A stretch of DNA of 60,000 nucleotides. It comes from Tubiluchus corallicola (Eukaryota; Priapulida; Priapulimorpha; Priapulimorphida; Tubiluchidae). The first letter of the stretch is position 1. Each line of letters begins with the position of its first letter. The stretch lies in contig JAQGDQ010000090.1 in NCBI GenBank assembly GCA_030141605.1, positions 538,501-598,500 of the forward strand, written 5' to 3'. A program made the position numbers and the translations under genes. Below the pieces are notes generated by a model that saw nothing but the letters and a program-made list of their open reading frames with translations, had not been told where the DNA came from and made no database searches. Shown here in pieces: positions 1 to 12,034 of this stretch.

Positions 1-599
1 TGCAAGGTAGCTGTTTGATCTCCCGCTAAAGTATCACGAGAAATAGCTCAGTAACGAGAACCCAACTACGAGAAACAGCTCAATACCTATATTATGCGCT
101 TAGTGAAGCAACATATAGGCTAATCTGTAAATGGATGAGTGACTGCCAAATGAGATGAGAGAACAGCCTGTTTCATGTAGACGACGATCATTATAAAAGA
201 GAAACAATGAAATGGCAGTACAGTATCAGCTGTGTTCACTTGCGGTCTCCCATTGAGACAGTTGGGGGAAACATGATAAAATAAATCGCTATGAAGCCGT
301 TCTGTTAGTTACTCTCATCCACTTTGAGGCCAACCTTGGTGTTGTTCAACTTCAGTGGTTAAACATATTATAATTACTGAGCTATATCCCATACACTGAA
401 TGGCAACTATCGTTAACATTATAATAACTGGATATTTGTTAGCAATGACATTTGACAGAAATTTAAATCATTTAAAATAGTAACACAAAAATTTAACTCT
501 GCTTAATTTCACGAAAAATATCATCATAATACAACTCAATACCGAAAATAAAAATTGACAGCCAACTTGCCAGTCTGAACATTTATTGTGTTGAACTGA

Positions 600-1685
600 G
601 TTTATTTCCTGTAAGTTCTTTTTATGCCCTAAGTTCTAAGTTAAACGTCAATAGCAGTTGAAATTCTCAGTGTGAACTCGTTCTTACTTAAGCCTCAGTA
701 GCGGTTGAAAGTCTTGATGTGAGTTCCTTCTAAGTTAAATCTACATAGCAATTGAGAGCTGAAATTCTCAATATGATTTTTTTCCAAATTAAGGCTTAAT
801 CAGCAGAAGTTCTTAGTGCGCGAATTTCTAAATTATCCCTCAGTAACACCAGTTAAAAGTTTCCATGTGAGTTTTTTAAGTTAAACATCTTTTACAGTCG
901 TAATTCTCAAAATCAGTTCGTTTTAAGTTAAGCCCCAATAACAGTTGAAGTTTTAAATGTGAGGCTTTTTTTTAGTTAACATCTTTTGTAGTCGTAATTC
1001 CCAAAGTGAATTCTTTTTAAATTAAACTCAGTAACATTTGAAGTTTTTCTATGCGAGTTTTTTTAATTAACAACTTTTGTAGTCGTAATTCTCAATATGA
1101 ATTCTTTCTAAACTAAACTTAATAACAGTTGAAGTTTTCAATGCGAGTTTTTTTAATTAATATCTTTTGTAGTCGTAATTTTCAACATGAGTGGCGTAAA
1201 AAATTTAACACGCTGCATCTCTGTTTCAGGAATTCACTTATGTATGAGCGAAGCCAGATTTTTACTGGTTCCCTCTTTAGTTCTGTTCCGTTCCGTGCTT
1301 CGTTGCTTCCCCTAAAATGGTTGTGATTTTTTCTAAACTAAATAAAATTTACATTTCTTTAACTTTAATTTATCGATTTCGAGTTTACTCTGCACCAGTG
1401 AGTTCATTCTAAATAAAATCTCAATAACAATTGAAACTCACAATGTGAGTTCCTTCCACAACAGCAAGTGAAATTTTCAATTTCTTTTTAAATTAAGCCT
1501 CAGTAGCAATTGTAATCCTTGTTGTGAGTTCTTTTAAGCTAAGCTTTAATAATAATTGAAATTCTCATTATTAGTGCATTTTAAATTACGCCTTAATTAA
1601 TGACAGGTGAAATTCTGAAAGTGAGTTGTTTCTAAATTAAGCCACAATGGCAGTTAAAACTCCCAGTGTGAGTTTTTTCAGCTGC
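600..1685. repeat. Decayed minisatellite, about 46 bp units, partly dimeric
   Basis: Roughly twenty diverged units recur, each with TTTTTAAGTTAA, then CTCAATAACAGTTGAA, then TTCTCAATGTGAGTT. Between about 845 and 1190 two unit types alternate (CATCTTTTGTAGTCGTAATT and CAATAACAGTTGAAGTTTT), so the larger period there is about 92 bp. A non-repeat segment interrupts the array at about 1190-1390. Confidence 0.75.
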
Positions 1686-2813
1686 TGTTGTCACTTAAAC
1701 TTAGAAAAACATAACAAAGAAATTTGCACAAAAACTGTCTATAAAGCATAAAGTTGATTTTTACTACCACTGTACATGTATAGAAATGTACAGTGCAATG
1801 GTAGTCGCCATTAACTTGAAAACTATGACATAACTAGCGGACTTCGTAACTTTTTTGTAAACGTATCGTGGCATTCCGTAAGCGTGTGCTACTTAAACTA
1901 TTTAAACTTCTGGAGCTTGTCAAATGTTCATGTAAAAATATCACCTAATTAAGTACCTAATTTTTTCGTTAAAAAGTTATTATACTTTTGACGGAAATTG
2001 GCAGTGCGCTGTTTTTCTTCAGCCAATTAACGACGTCATTGGTGGAATGGGCGTTCAAAATGGGAGCAAGCGTGAACTGATCACAACTTTAAAGTGATCC
2101 TACTAATTACAAGATGCGCTTTTCACACCTTTATTACCAAATACTTATAACATTTTTCATGAACATTAAAATAAGACTAACTTCCCAGAAGACTTGGCCT
2201 TTCCTTTACATAACAGTTGTTAATTTCAACGTAGGTTCTAGTAGTTGAAATTTATTTGCAGAATTCGTACTAAACAGCTACCTAGCTAGACCGTTTATGC
2301 ACCATCAGCGTGGAAAGAAGCTTATTTCTAAAGCATAATCGATACTACTCATTTAGATATCGATCTTTTGGGCAATCTCGCCTTCAATTATAACGCATTA
2401 TTTTATTCCGTCTCAAAATTCGTGACGTATTATTACACGGCGGAAAAATACAATATTGGATTTAATCATGGCCAGCCAATTTATTTTATGCGGATACTGA
2501 ATGTGACTGCTGCACCTGTATGTTGTTATGTCACGGCTGTGTGACGTCATTGCAGGTGAATCAATGGTGACCAGGTGGCAATGGTTAGACGAATCAGGTT
2601 CATTCTTATATATTACTAAATTTTTGTATTGCCAGAAAGCAAACGTTTTTAATGCAAAGAAGCCATGAAAAACTCTGATCGTTAAAATTAATGCGTTTCT
2701 ACCTGTGACTCGGTAATGAATTTATACTTATTCAGATGAATGTGAAGATTGATTGTTGAGTAAACCTACATGATTATGGAGCCTTTTAGGCTAGGAGAAC
2801 ATACGCAGGTCTC

Positions 2814-2996
2814 TGCGCATGCGCGTACTAATTCGATTTTTCATGATATGCTGCTTTTCTTGCCGAATTGCGTACTTGCCGAATCCGGTAATCACCCTTG
2901 TGGTAGGGATTGCCTTTTTTATTGATTCCTTGTGGTTGTGCCGGAATCTAGCTAACACTTTGAGAGCAGACACTGAAGAAGTAGACGTGTCTTAAC
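2814..2996 (+). promoter_or_regulatory. NRF-1-like palindrome with a 59-codon ORF and a downstream donor-like site
   Basis: TGCGCATGCGC at 2814-2824 matches the NRF-1 consensus, a frequent element of broadly used animal promoters. An ATG inside it (2819) opens a 59-codon frame, MRVLIRFFMICCFSC..., with a hydrophobic stretch and a stop at 2994-2996. GGA|GTAAGT follows at 3016/3017. This could be the promoter and 5' exon of an upstream transcript, possibly the RGS gene, but no link is shown. Confidence 0.2.
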
Positions 2997-3899
2997 TGCT
3001 TTCGATGTTTGCTGGAGTAAGTAAATAGCTAGAGGCAGTGTAACCAATCAGAAACAGTTTTTCCGGTTGCTCCGTGGTCTTTCTAACCTGGCTAACGCTG
3101 CTTAACTAAGCCACAGATGAGTTTAAACTCATCGAACATTCGTGAAACATACCTCTAGCCATTGAAAATCTTAAAAAGAGACTTGAAGAACATTGACACA
3201 AACAAAAAACTCACAATGAACACGGAGAATACTGAATTTACGTCATTAAGGCCTTGCCGGTCAACAGCCAGTATATAAATTATACAAGTTCTATGATACA
3301 CGAAAACGATATTAATGGAAATATTATTACAGAAAAAAACAAGTGTAAAATATTTGGGTAAAAAAATGAAAACAACTTGAAATAGTTAATTACATAGCCA
3401 AATGACAGACAGTTAAAGGTCAACTAAATTTAAATACAGAACATTCATTTTGCCACGCTATACATGGTTGTTTACTACATAAGCATGCTGAGGCGCATCC
3501 CGCCTAAATAAAATAAGTGTAGTACAAAATACGCATTAATTAGAATCGCAGGACCTGGAAGTGTAACGAAGCCAGTCAATCTGAGAAAAAACATGCCAAT
3601 TATTCAACCATATACACAAGTTTAAACATTCAATAATGCATTCTGAATATTAGTGTACCTTTGTTAACCAGTAAAATTCCTGACAAACAGCATGTATCAA
3701 CATATAATAAATGTGGTCATGAAAGGATAATTTAAACCGCCATGGAGTAAACGTTGCAGGATTATTGATGCACAACTAAAATGTTCTAACATTATCAATA
3801 TTAGCTATTAGCATATTATTGTAATTAATTAGTTATTACAATCTTAATCTTCGGATTATGGTTTAATTATGTTACAAACACACATTTATTATTAATATT

Positions 3900-4520
3900 A
3901 TTCAGTAATATTATTATTATTATTATTATTATGAGTTTATTTCGTATAAAATATACAGTTTACAAAGATAAAGATGTTAGTAAAACATGTAATGCGATAT
4001 TAGTAAAGTAACATATCTACAGACATTCAACTTTATAATAACCACACATTGTAGTTCCCTTGTAATTATATTACATTATACAGTGTTGTAAGGAGCTGTA
4101 ATAGATATCTTAAAACATGACCTTTAAATGAGTTCTTAACCTTTAATTTTACATTTTCGTTTAGATCTACAGTACAACCATATTTAAATCTTAAATTTAC
4201 TTGACTGTTATTTACATAGTAGCATAGCTTTGGAATTCTCAATGTGCAAGAGTTTACAATTTTTCTCACGTTTAATTTTCGACTATCTATTAAATAATTC
4301 GCAGGCATTGTGCCACAAAAATACATTAACAGTTTGATGCTTTCATTTTGTCTAAGATCGAATATTTTTCTACAAGCAGTGTTCCATTTTACCCTAATGG
4401 CATTAACTTCATTGTTTGATATACCCGCAATTTCGCATCCGTATAAATGGGTAGACAATATGTATTGATCAGAGTTTTAGCTACTATGTCATTACGGTTA
4501 TGGCATATTATTACTAGTGG
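3900..4520 (-). mobile_element. Decayed non-LTR retrotransposon (LINE), 3' end of reverse-transcriptase ORF
   Basis: On the minus strand, 4458-4066 encodes 130 residues with LYGCE, then VKWNTACRKIFDLR and later ANYLIDSRKL. These match the region after the RT palm in CR1/L2/RTE-like elements, which typically read LLYGCE...WNxAxRKIF. Just upstream, another frame reads IVAKTLINTYCLPI. This is the expected preceding sequence, so a frameshift separates it from LYGCE near 4445-4460 and the copy is dead. The 3' side ends in GAAATAAACTCATAATAATA, a typical (TAA)n LINE tail, at 3906-3945. Confidence 0.7.
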
Positions 4521-4574
4521 TTGTAGAAACCCACAATTTATAAACCCATGTCATTGTCTTGACCGATATGGCAC

Positions 4575-4685
4575 ATCATCGTTATTAACTCATTATCACC
4601 CTCTGCATCATCGTAGTTAATCATCACCGTCACAATTTTTGTCACCATCATCTTCGTCGTGGTCGTTGTCGTCATCATCGCTGTC
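4575..4685. repeat. Imperfect CAT/TCG trinucleotide tract
   Basis: Loose TCATCA, TCGTCG and GTCACC triplets. The serine-rich ORF read through this tract (SPSSSSWSLSSSSL) is a product of the repeat. Confidence 0.5.
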
Positions 4686-5914
4686 ACAAAGTTCTGTAGC
4701 ATTTACAAATACATATTTCAAAGTATCCATCTACAGAAAGACCTATTTGTCATCTTCTTGCCTTGTGCATGCGCGGAATTACTTGCTGACTTTGCTTGCA
4801 GACAGGTGCACAATTATGAACACTCTAATTAATATACCCATGCTTGATATTGACTGCTAATAACATTCGTTGGAGACCTCTGGGGAGATCAGAGTGATAT
4901 GTTAGTTTAAGCATGTAGTGGGATAAGGCATTAAAACTTCCACAGGCTTATTGTCGGTTTTAATGAATAGGTTTTAGTCGTAGCTGAGCAGTCAGTTTAA
5001 TTCTCTCGTTAAGGAAATTATTAATTCAGTTATTCAGTAGTTAGCGACGTTTTTAATGTAATAAATTTTTAGTTTTTAATGGCTTCATTAAATAGCAAGA
5101 ATATGATAACGAATTTTGCTGTTGACTGTTGGCTGCAGGTTGGTCATGCCGGATTCACCACAAACGTTGTTGTTATTCGGCATGTTGGCATATTTTGAGA
5201 CTGATTGACGAGAAAATTAACTTAATTGCATGATTTAATCTCTTCAGAGTCCACGATTCAGCGTGCGTAAAACCTGGAGTATCTACTCATTTACCTTTGG
5301 GTGACGACAGCGGCAACGTGGCGACTACAGTGAACGCGATCACATTTGTTTCCTCCTTTTGAAATGAAACTGAATTAAATAAGCCAGAACAAAATTTGTT
5401 TGCAATAATACAGCCATGCCGATTCAAATAATGCCGTTTCTTGTGCTTTTTAATGTTTTTAATCGCTGTCGCCTCAAAAATGTTGTTTCTTAATATAGGA
5501 TTGCGTTGCTATACGACCTTTCAGGTACTGTACTTAAGTTCTTTTATTTGCACGCTGATACGAACATCTAATTAACCGAAAGTTAGCTTTTTCTTGATGT
5601 AATCAATACACTGTAAAGCACAGGTAGTACCTTAAACTATTTTGTTTGGATCACCTTTGCCGCTGTAATTAAAAACTTGTGCTGCCAAGGGTTTTAAAAT
5701 AGTAATCTACAAAAAGAACAGCACAGATTGCCCGGACTGAATGAACAACATGCTCATTTTGAAGAGACTCGACGTGAGCCGACATCGAGTAGTAAGTTAT
5801 GTACATATGTTTCCCTGCGAGCAATTACTCGCCGTACTCACTTTGTTCAAAACTTATTCTGTAATATACATTTTGTAATTTAAAATTCACGAATAAGATG
5901 TAAACTTAAAACTA

Positions 5915-6020
5915 ACAAATGTCGGGGTGCCTCAAGGTTGAACATTGGGATTTCTTTTTCCTACTTTACATCAATGAGCATAAGAATACGGTGCCGTTAA
6001 ATCATCACTTTTACTAGTAA
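5915..6020 (+). mobile_element. LINE reverse-transcriptase fragment (GVPQG motif), broken
   Basis: From 5924 the plus strand reads GVPQG, then a stop, TLGFLF, and after a frame change FLLYINEHKNTVPL. This matches the RT signature GVPQGSxLGPLLFLLYIND. A stop and a frameshift sit inside about 90 bp, and nothing recognisable continues downstream. Confidence 0.6.
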
Positions 6021-6769
6021 TTGCTCGTTAATCAATATGATTTATCCAATGACGACTCCTTGTTAACTATTTGCATGTGATTTGAATTGGCAAGTTGTTG
6101 GATATCAAATATTTACGCTGCGCCTGGCTGTCTTACCTGAACAAATGCACGTGTATTTGTAACCGAATGAGTGAAATATTGTCGATTCGTTTCCATGGTA
6201 ACGCTCATGGCGAGAGCAGCTACTCTGGTTTAGTTTTAGTAAGGATGCTTCAGTAGAGCCTGGTACGTGTCTGGCTATCCTTTACACAATGTACTAGATC
6301 CAAGCTTGTATGTTGTGTAAGATCATAATAAGCAGTAACAGGTACTGATAACATCACCGTTTTATGGAAAGTTAAAAAAACACAAAATCTAAATGAACTT
6401 TCACAACATGGCGATGCTGCCAGTATTCTATTGCTTTTCTTCTGAGAATAAAATTTCCAAATGACAGATATATTAAAATTATTTATTATTACGTGTTCTT
6501 AAGTGAATTTTACGATATTCGTGTAGCGCTTATTATAAAAATCGGATCGGTCACGGAATTACCTTAATGCGCCCACAAAATTTAGTCTAATGTCAGAAAT
6601 TGAACAAACATTTTCGAAAGTTTTTGCAGCTTGACTGGTTTCACACAATGGTCATATGCATGAACATTTTATAATCAGTTAGTGTAGCACTCTACCCACG
6701 ATTGCGGTACACATCCCCTCAAACACAAAAATAGCGCGAACGTAAGGTTTATGCTTTATAAATTGCTTA

Positions 6770-7600
6770 AACTTGAGCTGTAGGCTGCTGTGGAAGACAA
6801 TTGTTAGCTTTGCAGCTAACAGAACATTTAAGTTGCAGGGGATTGTGGAAAACCATGGGTGCATTGTAACTAATGAGAATTTTGAGGTACAGGGCTACTG
6901 GAGGCCTGATCGTGTTGTAGCTAGCGGGATCTTGAGTTGCAGGGGATAGTTAAAACATTGTAGTTAGCAGCATTTTGAGCAGGGGATAGTGTAAAACCAT
7001 GATTTCAACGGTAGCTACTGAGAACCTTGAAACGCAGGACCATGGTTACATTGTAGCTAGTGGACCTTTGATAAGTTGCAAACAGATCCCATGGTGGCGT
7101 TGTAGCTAGTGGAGCTTTTGAGCTGCGCAGGACAGTGAAAAATAGTTACATTGGAGTTATTGGGACCTTCGAGTTGCAGGGTTTTGTGGAAGACCACGGT
7201 TTATTATAGCTAGTGGGATGTTGAGTTGCATGGGATGGTGGAAGACCGTATTTGCATTGCAGCTAATGGGACGTTTGAGTCGCTACAGATAGTGGACGGC
7301 AATGGTTGCAGTGTAGTCATTGGGGTCTTTACTTGCCGCAGGGAATTATGGAAGACCATGGTTGCATTGTAGCGAGTGGAGTTTCAAGTAGATAGAAGAA
7401 GACAGTGGTTGCATTGCGGCTAGTATTTAATGGGATAGCTGAGTTGTAGGGAGCAATGAAAGACCGCCAATGATTCATTGTAGTCTTGCAGCTTGTTGGA
7501 CTCCTCAACCGTAGGGATAAAGGAAGGCCATAATTGTGTTGTAGCTGATAGGCGGATGATTTGCATTCGATAGCAGAATGGGATACAACGTGCTTGCAGC
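6770..7600. repeat. Decayed minisatellite, about 52 bp units, next to the first visible RGS exon
   Basis: About 15 diverged units follow the pattern GTTGCAGGGGATAGTGGAAG, ACCATGGTTGCATTGTAGCT, AGTGGGACCTTTGA. Units vary from about 41 to 65 bp. The array ends about 80 bp before the exon acceptor at 7677, so it lies in an RGS intron. Confidence 0.75.
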
Positions 7601-7677
7601 AAAGATGACGTAAGATATGCTGTAAATGGGAGAACAGACTCTGCGTTGGTCTAATGCACTATTTTTTCTGTTTTCAG

Positions 7678-10600
7678 TCCTACACCAGAAGAGATTTTAT
7701 CGTGGCAAGAAGGCTTCGACAATGTTATGCGATGTCCCGGTGAGTATGACTTTATGAAATACACACATGCATGAGAAGACATTACACTATTACAACACCA
7801 AAATTGCCGTGACAGCAACTGAGAACGAATTATTCGAAAACATTGCAATTTCGATCAATTTTAGCTTAATGCGCATTCGGTGAAATAAGTGAAGTTGTTG
7901 TTTGGGTAATTACCAATTGCTTGACGTGGATATTTCATCTAAACTGTACATAGAGTGAACGACCTCGCTCTGTCGCGATTTTCATCACAAGAGGGCGCCA
8001 TATTCAGCAGTCCATTTCACCAGAATCAATTACGTTAATAACATGTAGTTCACTTTAATGAATTGTCCAGTATTATGATTCTGGTTATTAGCATGGCAAA
8101 ACTGACTGGTTTTAGGTTGCCATATTGTATTAAGTCACTTTGTTCTGATGTATCGATCATTGCAGATTGATTTTTTGTTTCTCGTTTTGTTTTCGCATGC
8201 TTCATATAATCACCAATTTTTAAGGTCCAGTTTCTCGGACTTTATATTTTTCTTACACACGCGTATATTGTCTTTAAAATAAACAACAATACGTGTTCGT
8301 TTCTTAAAAAGCAAATCGTCCATTTGTTTACCTTTGATATGCTATGGTCGAGTGGCGCCAGGTTTCACGTTGGTTTTCACTTTGGAAAACTTTATTACTG
8401 TTCGTTTAAAGGTATAATTGCTGCACTGATTACCCACTTAGTTCACCTGCAGCACTAAGTTGCTTTTTGAATTGCCGGAATTACGGTTGAGCTGGCATTG
8501 TTGTTGCTGTTTTGCAGCTGGCCGTCAAGTATTTAGGGAATTTCTCAAGCTCGAATACAGCGAGGAGAACATTCTATTCTGGAACGCCGTAGACGAATTA
8601 AAAAAGGAAACCAATGCCCAGGTGATAGAGGAAAAGGCTAGAATGATCTATGAAGACTTTATTTCTATATTGTCTCCAAGGGAGGTGAGTGTGGAATTCA
8701 ACTACTTATCTTGCAGGGTATGTACTTTATTGTGGAGACAAATGACTAATCTAAAAGCCTACATAATGGCTACATAATCAGAGCAGAAATAAAGGGAAGT
8801 CTACTGCTGGATCCCTACATTTAGATGTAGTCGGTGTGTTTTGAAAGGTTTGGCATAGAAAAACCTGTTACAGCAATAGTGAGAAAGTGGGGGTGTTTAG
8901 ATTCCCGCTTTACGCCATACATTGAATTTTTGAACAACCAACTGTTTGTCTCCGTAGTGCATGCATGTTAGCACTTTCTATCACCACCACCATTTGTGTC
9001 TTTCTGTCCATATTGTATGGCAAAACAAACATTTAGCTGTCTGAATAGATGTACTACACATATCGTCGGATTCTCAAATTTCTATTCTACTTATTAATTT
9101 TACATTCTACCACATTTTGAAATGTGGTGAAAAGTATATATTGAAAGATCTATAATAATGCCAAAGCGTTTCTGGTAATTAGATAATAGGTTAAAAACCT
9201 AATTGTTAGCAGGCGAGCCCAACTAGTGATGAAATCACAATTTAACATAATTTTCGACAGTACTAACATTCCACGAGCGTGTTGCACGTATTTGTAAAAT
9301 TGAAAATTGAAGTACAGTGCTACTGTACAACATGCAGAGTGATATGCAAAAACTTTAAACTTCAAATTTCAAGTTCGCTCATGCGTGAGCTCTATAACGT
9401 GTGCACTATATCCCAACTGAACCCCTCTAACTGAGTGGTACAGCATCTGTTTTTTTTTGTGCAACACGTTTCCGAGATGCAGACGCTAGTGCCCATATAA
9501 CTATCGTATATAGCAGTGGTTCCCAAACTTTCTCAGACCGTTACCCAATTCGGGAAACCCGGTCGTGTCCATTACCCCCCACCTACTACTACTTCTCCTT
9601 TACGTACGTCCCTCTATTTAATAATGCATTCCGAGCGCAGTTGTAAAAATTTTCAGAGGGGTGCCCGTTGCCCCCCCCCCCCCCCCCCCCAAAAAAAAAA
9701 ACATATTACCCCCAGGGGGTAATTTACCCCTACTTTGGGAACCACTGATATATAGCGAAATGCATGTAGGAGCGGACAACTAACCACGCGAACGCAGAAT
9801 GTGGTAATAATTCTTTCACGTCCAAAATAAGTCATTCTTGAAAAATAGTCAGCGTAGATTGTTTTGAGCTATAGTATTTAAACTTACTCAGTATATTAAA
9901 TTTTTACTTTTTCTTGTTCAGATTTTAATATTTTACTTTAGCAGTTCTGCAAAATATTTAAATACAAAGTGTTTTTAGAGTCATCTTTTCATTACACTTT
10001 TGTTACCCAGATGAACTTTTCCTATCCTGAATTGTGAAACATTATTACGTTTATAATCCCATTTCAAACAACATGGCGATGTACATTTTTAAGCTTTGCT
10101 TTGAAACCTAGAGTTCAAAGGCTTCCCAAACACTCTAGTCAATTTGTAACAACTTTTAATGGCGAGGCCGTTTGTTCTCCTAGTCGGTAAACCATTTAGT
10201 TGACTAAGCAAATTGGCTATATCAGACTGACTCATACAAAACTCCATAGACTTGCGTTTTATCGGCTCACCTGTGAAATATTTAACACTAAACTCTAGTC
10301 TAGTGCCTTCATCAACAAAACTTGAAATAATGAAGTAAAAATGTCTTACGCAAAAGATTAATGCATGCAGTATAATACATACTTACAAGCCCATTAAATC
10401 ATTCCTTTCTGCGTAATACCAGGTGGGAGTGGACTAGACTGGAATGTGTATTTATTGCGTATACAACCACAATATCAACATAAATAGAATAGGCATTGTA
10501 GAGCATTACAAAACCTTGTGACAATTTCTCTAATTAAGAAAAATTAGGTGCATTAAACAATTTAAAAACGAGCAAGTTAGCGTTAAAAGAGAGTTTTAGT

Positions 10601-12034
10601 TTTTAGCAATCATATTTTCATATTTGCTAGATAGAGGAGTATAAAATTTAAATGTCCTTATTGTCACGCATTTCAGTTGCAGCACATACGAAATTGATTG
10701 CAATATTCTAGTCAAATATCTTGAGAATATCTGTCTCATTCCGACCCATTAACAAATTGAATTTCTTTTGTTCAGGCGTAACGGAAAAAGTAGAAACCAA
10801 CTTTTTTAGTTTTCTAAAGTTCTGTAAGTGACTGCTAAAGATCTCAAATTCACAGCGCAATGCAACATAAAATAAAGTTGATGTTCTACTTCCATCTTTC
10901 ATAATATTGACGTTTGCGATTCACGGCTAGAATTTTAGGTTTTTGATAAACGACCCCTTTCACTGTGCAGTTTATTTTAAGAGCAGTTATTTTAAGTTTT
11001 GTGAATTCTATTATTAGTTTTTTTAGCGTAGGTTAAAGTAGGTTTTTAGCTTATTTTGTCCATATTTTCTGTTATGATTGATCACTTTTGTTTCCCAAGA
11101 ATTGATATAATCACTTTTAATTTTTCTTCGATAATGCCAAGCAGATTGCTTTTAAACAGCGTCTTGGTATTAAAATTTAGATATGATAAGTGTAAAAATA
11201 GCTGAAAACGCAGGTGGGGTTTTAACAATTGCGTAGTTGTTCATTTCGGAGTTATTGGATTTGAAATAAAACAGATTTTTGCTTGTATCGATGCTTTGGA
11301 TGCCAATGCGAGCTCCATTAATTATTTAATATTTTGCTGTTCATTGCTTAGATTTTGTTTAAATTCGTCCCTCGTGGAAGCATTAGTTAAATCTTGCCGA
11401 ATCTGCTAATTTTATACTTACAACTCATCTTAATGGGTGCTGCCATCTATTAGTCATTTTGTGCTGCCACTTTATAATTTTGTATAGAATAAGGACACAC
11501 CTGGCATCTTTAGAAAACGCTTGTAATATAATTAGAACAATGAACTGTAGACGCTTAGTGAACCTCAATTCCTTTTTTTGGTTTTATCGATTAATTGATG
11601 ATCAACCTTTAGAAGTGATTGACAGAATAATGATTGATAATCAAAATTGATTATGTAAACCAGAGTCTTAATATTTTCGTCAGTTCAGTCAATCTAATTA
11701 TGATCTCTGTTTATTAAAGTGGACTTTCTCAAACTGATACAAAACACAAGCTAAACTCTGTCTTTTCTGCTAACCTTCAAAAATTCTATATTTGTGAGAA
11801 CTTTGATTAAATATTGCAAGTGTAACGCTGGCGTTATCTTGTACATTACAGGTTAGCCTAGACTCTCGAGTACGTGAAATTGTGAATAGGAACATGGTGC
11901 AGCCAGATACAAGAACTTTTGACGATGCACAAGAACAAATATATATGCTAATGAAACGGGACAGTTATCCGCGTTTTGTTAACTCATCATTATATAGGCG
12001 ACTTATGGAGACCTTACAAGATCGGCAGGCATGA
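7678..12034 (+). CDS. RGS20: RGS protein, RZ subfamily (RGS17/19/20-like), last three coding exons; 5' end missing
   Basis: Regulator of G-protein signalling: its RGS box binds activated G-alpha (Gi/Gz class for this subfamily) and accelerates GTP hydrolysis. Three exons join in one frame with GT-AG borders: 7678-7739 (enters mid-codon, ends after one base of a codon), 8518-8684 (ends between codons), and 11852-12034 (stop TGA at 12032-12034). They encode about 136 residues and the whole RGS box: SWQEGFDNVM, then PAGRQVFREF, EYSEENILFW, EEKARMIYEDFISILSPRE, VSLDSRVREIVNRN, MKRDSYPRFVNS and a short tail ending DRQA. The EEN and NRNM motifs match the G-alpha switch contacts of RGS4. The run EEKARMIYEDFISILSP is typical of RGS17/19/20. 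The upstream exon with the start codon and the cysteine string expected of this subfamily was not found; it probably lies left of the window. The introns are 778 bp and 3,167 bp. The paralogue choice is uncertain; the symbol stands for the subfamily. Confidence 0.93.
8685..11851 (+). other. RGS intron
   Basis: This 3,167 bp intron runs from GTGAGT at 8685 to TTACAG ending at 11851. Apart from the hAT MITE at 9514-9747 it is AT-rich and I see nothing coding. The in-frame read-through past the donor (to 8777) is intronic. Confidence 0.8.
9514..9747. mobile_element. hAT-type MITE in the RGS intron
   Basis: A 234 bp element has termini CAGTGGTTCCCAAAC (left) and the complement of CAGTGGTTCCCAAAG (right), the classic hAT terminal repeat. 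The flanking 8 bp are GTATATAG (9506-9513) and ATATATAG (9748-9755), matching 7 of 8, as expected for a hAT target-site duplication. It encodes no transposase. Inside is a run of 20 C (9671-9690) followed by 11 A. Confidence 0.85.

Noticed and set aside
8460-8517. Run of four cysteines (WHCCCC) in frame just before the RGS box, like the cysteine string of RZ-type RGS proteins.
   Set aside because: It is intron: the bases are the pyrimidine tract and TTTTGCAG acceptor, no ATG is in frame, and the exon at 7678-7739 joins perfectly in phase at 8518.
9516-9835. Proline-rich and glycine-rich ORFs.
   Set aside because: They lie over the hAT MITE and its C/A homopolymers.
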